A stretch of DNA of 8,590 nucleotides, taken from a bacterium (GTDB lineage: Bacteria; UBP18; UBA7526). Of this stretch, positions 5,825 to 8,590 are shown one piece after another. The notes beneath the pieces were generated by a model. That model was not told the origin of the DNA and made no database searches. It saw nothing but the letters and a program-made list of their open reading frames with translations. The stretch spans positions 1-8,590 of the forward strand of contig JAHIPW010000021.1 in NCBI GenBank assembly GCA_018903055.1. Reading direction: 5' to 3'. Numbering within the stretch: position 1 is the stretch's first letter; each line of letters starts with the position of its first letter. The position numbers and the translations under genes are program-made.

Positions 5825-6411
5825 TCTTAGCAACCAGAAACCTCAAGAAAGTAAAAGAGATAAGAGAGATTCTAAAAAGGCTGGATGTAGAATTTTTATT
5901 CCTGAAAGACTTTCCTGAAATAAAAGAAATCGAAGAGAAAGGAAAGACTTTTTCTGAGAATGCCACCCTTAAAGCAAGGAAGGTTACCCACTTAACAAAG
6001 AAAATTACCTTAGCAGATGATTCTGGCCTGGAGGTAGATGCCTTAGGAGGAAGGCCGGGGATTTATTCTGCCAGGTTTGCCAGAAATGACAGAGAAAGGA
6101 ATAGAAAACTCTTAAGATTATTAAAAAATGTTCCCGCGAGCAAGAGGGGAGCGACCTTCAGGTGCGCAGTAGCCATCGCCTGGCCAAATGGTAAGATTAG
6201 GGTTTTGGAAGGCAAATACCAGGGAAAAATTGCTTTCAAAGAGAGGGGCAAGGAGGGCTTTGGCTTTGACCCGGTTTTTATTGCTCCCAGATATGATAAG
6301 ACTTTTGCTGAACTGGGCCTGAAGAAGAAGAATAGAATTAGCCACAGGTCCCAGGCCTTCCGAAAAGCAAAGAAGCTACTAAAGAAAATGTTACATCAAG
6401 ATACAAGATAG
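5815..6411 (+). CDS. rdgB: XTP/dITP diphosphatase (RdgB/Ham1 family)
   Basis: Hydrolyses non-canonical purine nucleoside triphosphates (XTP, ITP, dITP) to the monophosphate and pyrophosphate, keeping deaminated bases out of DNA and RNA. The 198 residues carry the family motifs in order: [12 protein letters not shown] (5-16), FSENATLKA (46-54), [20 protein letters not shown] (67-86) with catalytic D68-D69, GFGFDPVF (148-155), FAEL (164-167) and SHRSQAF (176-182). GTG at 5815 overlaps the rph end by 10 nt. AGGA (5803-5806) lies 8 nt upstream, and no in-frame ATG precedes the conserved IVLATRN strand. This is the last gene of the murI-rph-rdgB set. Confidence 0.96.
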   Translation: MQIVLATRNLKKVKEIREILKRLDVEFLFLKDFPEIKEIEEKGKTFSENATLKARKVTHLTKKITLADDSGLEVDALGGRPGIYSARFARNDRERNRKLLRLLKNVPASKRGATFRCAVAIAWPNGKIRVLEGKYQGKIAFKERGKEGFGFDPVFIAPRYDKTFAELGLKKKNRISHRSQAFRKAKKLLKKMLHQDTR

Positions 6412-6431
6412 GTAACCACGGATTCCATTCA

Positions 6432-6455
6432 CCCCGCACCTTACAAGGTGCGGGG
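6432..6455 (+). terminator. Perfect GC-rich hairpin after rdgB
   Basis: CCCCGCACCT and AGGTGCGGGG pair over 10 bp around TACA. There is no T-run immediately after (CAGGGATTC), but a second, AT-rich hairpin AAGATT-CTAAA-AATCTT (6469-6485) follows, with CTTTAAATTTT after it. Together they are the likeliest 3' end of the murI-rph-rdgB transcript. Confidence 0.5.
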
Positions 6456-6496
6456 CAGGGATTCTCACAAGATTCTAAAAATCTTCTTTAAATTTT

Positions 6497-6568
6497 ACCA
6501 CTGAACTCACTGAAGACACAGAAAAAATAATAAGCTCTTAATTCAGTGCTTTCAGTGTTCTCAGTGGT
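6497..6568. repeat. 72-bp imperfect inverted repeat of CACTGA words
   Basis: ACCACTGA (6497-6504) and TCAGTGGT (6561-6568) are exact outer arms. Inside, CACTGA and ACACAG on the left face CAGTGCT and TCAGTGTT on the right, around an A/T-rich centre. The whole can fold as an interrupted hairpin. It may be a dispersed intergenic repeat or a terminator readable from both sides. Confidence 0.65.
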
Positions 6569-6615
6569 TAATTATCTTAAAGAATTCTTGTGTTAATCTG
6601 TGTAATCTTGTGGTT

Positions 6616-6644
6616 CTTATTGAAGTTCCGAAGCTGTGAAATGA
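6616..6644 (+). repeat. Third copy of the CTTATTGAAGTTCCGA element
   Basis: The 16 bases CTTATTGAAGTTCCGA (6616-6631) match 107-122 exactly, and the following GCTGTGAAATGA is a diverged version of the rest of that element. It lies directly before the partial tRNA-Pro copy, about 6.5 kb from the other two copies. Confidence 0.6.
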
Positions 6645-6688
6645 CGGGGCGTGGCGCAGTTCGGCTTAGGCGTCCCGATGGTCGGGAA
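6645..6688 (+). pseudogene. Partial 5' tRNA-Pro copy with short palindrome
   Basis: CGGGGCGTGGCGCAGTTCGG (6645-6664) reads like the acceptor strand and D arm of a tRNA-Pro and aligns with the start of the intact tRNA-Pro 44 nt downstream (CGGGGACTGGCGCAATTTGG). There is no matching anticodon arm, T arm or 3' acceptor strand. Instead the segment ends in the palindrome TCCCGA-TGG-TCGGGA (6673-6687). It is probably the remnant of a tRNA gene truncated by recombination or insertion. It could also be chance similarity, but the length and tandem placement make that unlikely. Confidence 0.55.
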
Positions 6689-6766
6689 CGGGGACTGGCG
6701 CAATTTGGTAAGCGCGCCTGGTTTGGGACCAGGAGGTTCGCGGTTCAAATCCGCGGTCCCCGACCA
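6689..6766 (+). tRNA. tRNA-Pro (anticodon TGG)
   Basis: 78 nt. Acceptor CGGGGAC (6689-6695) pairs with GTCCCCG (6756-6762), then discriminator A and encoded CCA (6764-6766). The anticodon stem CCTGG/CCAGG closes the loop TTTGGGA with TGG at 6724-6726, reading Pro codons. The T arm is CGCGG-TTCAAAT-CCGCG. A tyrosine-recombinase remnant begins about 11 nt after its 3' end, consistent with use as an integration site. Confidence 0.96.
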
Positions 6767-6777
6767 TACGAAACTTT

Positions 6778-6882
6778 GCGAATTTCTGGCGGAAAAAGGC
6801 AGGCATTACTAAACATGTGACTGTTCACACCTTGCGCCATAGTTTTGCTACTCATCTTTTAGACGGATTAAAAGCCCTTTAG
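6778..6882 (+). pseudogene. Tyrosine recombinase (phage-type integrase) remnant
   Basis: The frame starting at 6778 reads [20 protein letters not shown] and continues [10 protein letters not shown] before a TAG at 6880. The segment [18 protein letters not shown] is the box II region of tyrosine recombinases, with the catalytic H-x-L-R at HTLR. Nothing before it encodes the N-terminal DNA-binding or box I parts, and the LGH and catalytic tyrosine segments do not follow at the usual distance. Only about 30 codons are recognisable, so it cannot make a working enzyme. Its position just after tRNA-Pro fits the decayed end of an integrated element. Confidence 0.75.
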
Positions 6883-7046
6883 ATTTTGGCAGCAGATGAA
6901 AATAGCAAAAAGTTACAATTTGAGGTTTCACCTAGAGTTGGGCATAAACGAAGTACTTCGCAAAACATGCCATTTTGGGAGCATAGACGAACTATTTCGG
7001 TTATTTTAAGTTATCGTAAATTGTGGGCATTAATAAGCGTGAAGAT
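6883..7046. other. Intergenic stretch with a 12-bp perfect palindrome
   Basis: Between the integrase remnant and the next gene I see no coding signal I can support. It contains CGAAGTACTTCG (6949-6960), flanked by GGCAT (6941-6945) and ATGCC (6967-6971), so the segment 6941-6971 can form a hairpin or bind a dimeric regulator. The frame of the integrase remnant stays open from 6883 to about 7050 but shows no convincing integrase similarity. Confidence 0.4.
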
Positions 7047-7649
7047 ATGAAAAATATAGGAATCGGTCCTCTTTGTTTGTTGCTTATATTCTGCTTATTG
7101 GTTTTTGCTTTACTGGCCTATGCCTTTGATTCCGAATTGTGGCCAGGGGAAGGTAGGCCAGTGTTTCGGTCAAAAACTGATCACTTGGTTTTATACAAAC
7201 AGCCTTCAAAGACATCAGGCATCGTTGATAAATTCAAAATAAATAAAGGGGAGGTTATAATTTTTGACCAAACACGATATCGAAATATAAAGGCAGGAAA
7301 AATCAAAGTGCTAAAATTAAGCATCTTACAAGGAAGGAGCTTAGGCAATATTACATATCTTTCTGTTGAAAAGTATTATCATTCAGGTATCCCTTCAAAA
7401 GATTTTTTATTTAACAGAGGAGACATTTTTGACTATCTTCAAGATAGGGCTGAAGGAAGTGGTATAATCAGATGGAAGGGTGAAATTATTGATTTAGAAT
7501 ACTGTCCATGGTTTGACCGCGAAAACAGAAATTTTAATGTCATGTCAGAGCCAATCAATGAGTGGTGGATAAGAGTTATTAAAAATCAAAAACCTGTTGG
7601 CTGGCTTTTAGTTGATGAAAATATAGTGGAAAAAGACCGTACATTTTGA
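7047..7649 (+). CDS. Exported protein of unknown function, SH3-like features
   Basis: A 200-residue protein that I do not recognise as a named family. Residues 1-26 form a signal peptide (MKN, a long hydrophobic core, then LAYA as cleavage site), so it is probably secreted or periplasmic. The segment LVLYKQPSKTSGIVDKF-KGEVI (47-71) and the C-terminal WWIRVIKNQKPVGWLLVDE (173-191) resemble the strands of bacterial SH3-like domains, which often bind cell-wall peptides; this is a weak inference. ATG at 7047 is preferred over GTG at 7023 because the signal peptide starts there, though the ribosome binding site is poor. The gene is more AT-rich than the core genes and stands alone between an integrase remnant and an attC-like site, as a cassette gene would. 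Confidence 0.8.
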   Translation: MKNIGIGPLCLLLIFCLLVFALLAYAFDSELWPGEGRPVFRSKTDHLVLYKQPSKTSGIVDKFKINKGEVIIFDQTRYRNIKAGKIKVLKLSILQGRSLGNITYLSVEKYYHSGIPSKDFLFNRGDIFDYLQDRAEGSGIIRWKGEIIDLEYCPWFDRENRNFNVMSEPINEWWIRVIKNQKPVGWLLVDENIVEKDRTF

Positions 7650-7681
7650 TACAAAGGAAGGAAAGATTTTATTTTGAAAAT

Positions 7682-7775
7682 GCCCACAACTTCCGATAAT
7701 ATGATGTAAAAGACTTCATTTCACTTTGTCTAAATCCGCCTTTGACGGACTTCTTTTACATCAGGAACGTTAGGC
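7682..7775 (+). other. attC-like integron recombination site (tentative)
   Basis: A 94-bp segment starting 33 nt after the preceding stop codon. It contains an exact 11-bp inverted repeat, GATGTAAAAGA (7703-7713) and TCTTTTACATC (7752-7762), TTCC/GGAA outside it (7691-7694 and 7764-7767), and a partly paired centre (CCG/CGG). It ends in AAC-GTTAGGC, and GTTAGGC (7769-7775) fits the GTTRRRY core of attC sites. The left end GCCCACAAC is only an imperfect partner (GCC and AAC match; the middle does not). Placement right after a lone small gene fits a cassette. A plain terminator or a small mobile repeat is the main alternative. Confidence 0.4.
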
Positions 7776-7876
7776 GAAATACGAATTTATGGAAGAGCAG
7801 TCTTTAAAACCAGCTTAAAATTGATGGGCAAAATTTGACCAAAAAAGAAACAGACAGAGAAAATGTGAGTGACAAG

Positions 7877-7954
7877 GCGCCTGTAGCTCAGTCTGGATAG
7901 AGCATCGGATTTCTAATCCGACGGTCGCAGGTTCGAATCCTGCCGGGCGCGCCA
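7877..7954 (+). tRNA. tRNA-Arg (anticodon TCT)
   Basis: 78 nt. Acceptor GCGCCTG (7877-7883) pairs with CGGGCGC (7944-7950, one T-G pair), then discriminator G and encoded CCA (7952-7954). The anticodon stem TCGGA/TCCGA closes the loop TTTCTAA with TCT at 7912-7914, reading the Arg codon AGA. The T arm is GCAGG-TTCGAAT-CCTGC. It is followed by two hairpins and tRNA-His on the same strand. Confidence 0.96.
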
Positions 7955-8000
7955 TTCCGACCAGAGGTCGGGATGATCTCGAGGCCATAAGGCCGAGAGA
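7955..8000 (+). other. Two consecutive hairpins between tRNA-Arg and tRNA-His
   Basis: CCGACC-AGA-GGTCGG (7957-7971) is a perfect 6-bp stem extendable by T-G and T-A pairs. It is followed by TCTCG-AG-GCC-ATAA-GGC-CGAGA (7977-7998), a second stem with a 2-nt bulge. There is no T-run, so they more likely mark processing or a repeat than termination. GGTCGGGA also occurs in the palindrome before tRNA-Pro (6680-6687). Confidence 0.5.
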
Positions 8001-8013
8001 CCTTAATTAAAAT

Positions 8014-8091
8014 GGTGAGCGTAGCTCAGTTGGTTAGAGCACTTGACTGTGGCTCAAGTGGCCGGGGGTTCGAATCCCCTCGCTCACCCCA
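8014..8091 (+). tRNA. tRNA-His (anticodon GTG)
   Basis: Includes the extra G at position -1 (8014), which pairs with C73 (8088), the hallmark of tRNA-His. Acceptor GTGAGCG (8015-8021) pairs with CGCTCAC (8081-8087), and CCA (8089-8091) is encoded. The anticodon stem CTTGA/TCAAG closes CTGTGGC with GTG at 8049-8051. The T arm is GGGGG-TTCGAAT-CCCCT (last pair G-T). Confidence 0.97.
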
Positions 8092-8166
8092 ATAATTAAA
8101 ATCGGGATCAGCCACCCCAAAAACACGAGTTATACCCGCGGTAATGATTTATATGAATCTAATGTC

Positions 8167-8590
8167 ATGAGAAAAATAGTTTATTTATTTTTTATAATGT
8201 GTCTTTTATGCGCTTGTAATAAATTTAAAGAGAGAGAAGCATTAGATAGAACTGGGACAACAGAAACAAGTGATATTGATGTATACAATGATCAAGCAAG
8301 AGAAATTTTATTTCTAAAAGATCGCATTAAACAGTTAGAGAGAAAGATGAAAGAAAGCGATAAGAGACCTACATTCATTGATCGTGCTAAAAAGAACTTT
8401 ATCGTCAAACAATACGGTGGTACAGAAACAATTGACAGATTGAATGTAAGGGTAGTCTATTTTGTCCCCAAAGGAAAAATAATAGATAGGGATTGGGAGA
8501 AAAAGATATCTTGGGTAATGGGTAAATGTAAGAATTTCCATGAGGCTGAGTTTGAATTACATTCGCTTTTTGAATATAACCTTTATCCCA
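8167..8590 (+). CDS. Putative lipoprotein, 3' end beyond the window
   Basis: The frame from ATG 8167 stays open to the window end (141 codons), so the gene is partial at its 3' end. Residues 1-17 (MRKIVYLFFIMCLLCAC) are a lipoprotein signal peptide with lipobox LCAC and C17 as the modified cysteine. A charged helical, possibly coiled-coil stretch follows (about 41-67, with EILFLKDRIKQLERKMKE). Then comes a globular part with VRVVYFVPKG (94-103) and KISWVMGKCKNFHEAEF (113-129). The latter recalls extracellular proteins with a YFVP strand followed by an amphipathic helix, some annotated as metallopeptidase-like; I have only a weak impression of this and see no zinc motif in the part shown. The ribosome binding site is poor. 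It lies 75 nt after tRNA-His. Confidence 0.7.
   Translation, partial: MRKIVYLFFIMCLLCACNKFKEREALDRTGTTETSDIDVYNDQAREILFLKDRIKQLERKMKESDKRPTFIDRAKKNFIVKQYGGTETIDRLNVRVVYFVPKGKIIDRDWEKKISWVMGKCKNFHEAEFELHSLFEYNLYP

Noticed and set aside
6590-6820. Plus-strand 76-codon frame across tRNA-Pro
   Set aside because: It spans the partial and intact tRNA-Pro copies; the residues are a translation of RNA genes. The integrase signal is in a different frame.
6883-7049. Continuation of the integrase with VGHKRSTS as the LGH box
   Set aside because: It is in frame, but the distance from HTLR to this GH is about 36 codons instead of about 23, a TAG intervenes, and no catalytic tyrosine segment follows; the likeness may be chance.

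Overview
The window comes from a bacterium of moderate GC content. It has AUG, GUG and UUG starts, G/A-rich Shine-Dalgarno sites and tRNA genes with an encoded CCA. The cluster of an AMIN/Amidase_3 cell-wall amidase, a GerMN-domain protein, murI, rph and rdgB recalls the racE-gerM-rph-rdgB neighbourhood of Bacillus and relatives. The spacers, however, are full of imperfect inverted repeats, short tandem repeats and recurring words such as GCAGATG/CATCCGC and CACTGA, as is often seen in uncultivated lineages. I cannot name the phylum from this sequence alone.

Left part (1-1915): a 43-bp tandem repeat whose units each fold into a hairpin lies at the window edge. It is followed by a duplicated ~36-bp element and a stand-alone CheY-type response regulator. 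Next come tRNA-Leu(CAG), smpB and the tmRNA gene ssrA. smpB and ssrA are the two partners of trans-translation (ribosome rescue), separated here by a 108-bp imperfect palindrome. The tmRNA appears to encode the tag ANEQLAYAC and has no genomic CCA.

Central part (1940-6411): an all-plus-strand block. It holds an exported N-acetylmuramoyl-L-alanine amidase (stalk-like N-terminal region, AMIN, Amidase_3), a membrane-anchored GerMN protein, glutamate racemase (murI), RNase PH (rph) and the XTP/dITP pyrophosphatase (rdgB). The last three overlap by 11 and 10 nt and are probably translationally coupled. Together they cover D-glutamate supply and remodelling of peptidoglycan, trimming of tRNA 3' ends, and cleaning of the nucleotide pool.

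Right part (6412-8590): a visibly more AT-rich, accessory-looking stretch. It contains hairpins, a partial 5' tRNA-Pro copy directly before an intact tRNA-Pro(TGG), and a decayed tyrosine-recombinase fragment starting about 11 nt after that tRNA. Next is a lone exported protein of unknown function followed within ~35 nt by an attC-like folded site ending in GTTAGGC. tRNA-Arg(TCT), tRNA-His(GTG) and the start of a lipoprotein gene that runs off the window complete it. The most notable candidates are the tRNA-Pro/integrase scar with its cassette-like gene and attC-like site, the unusual tmRNA 3' end and tag, and the structured tandem repeat at the left edge.
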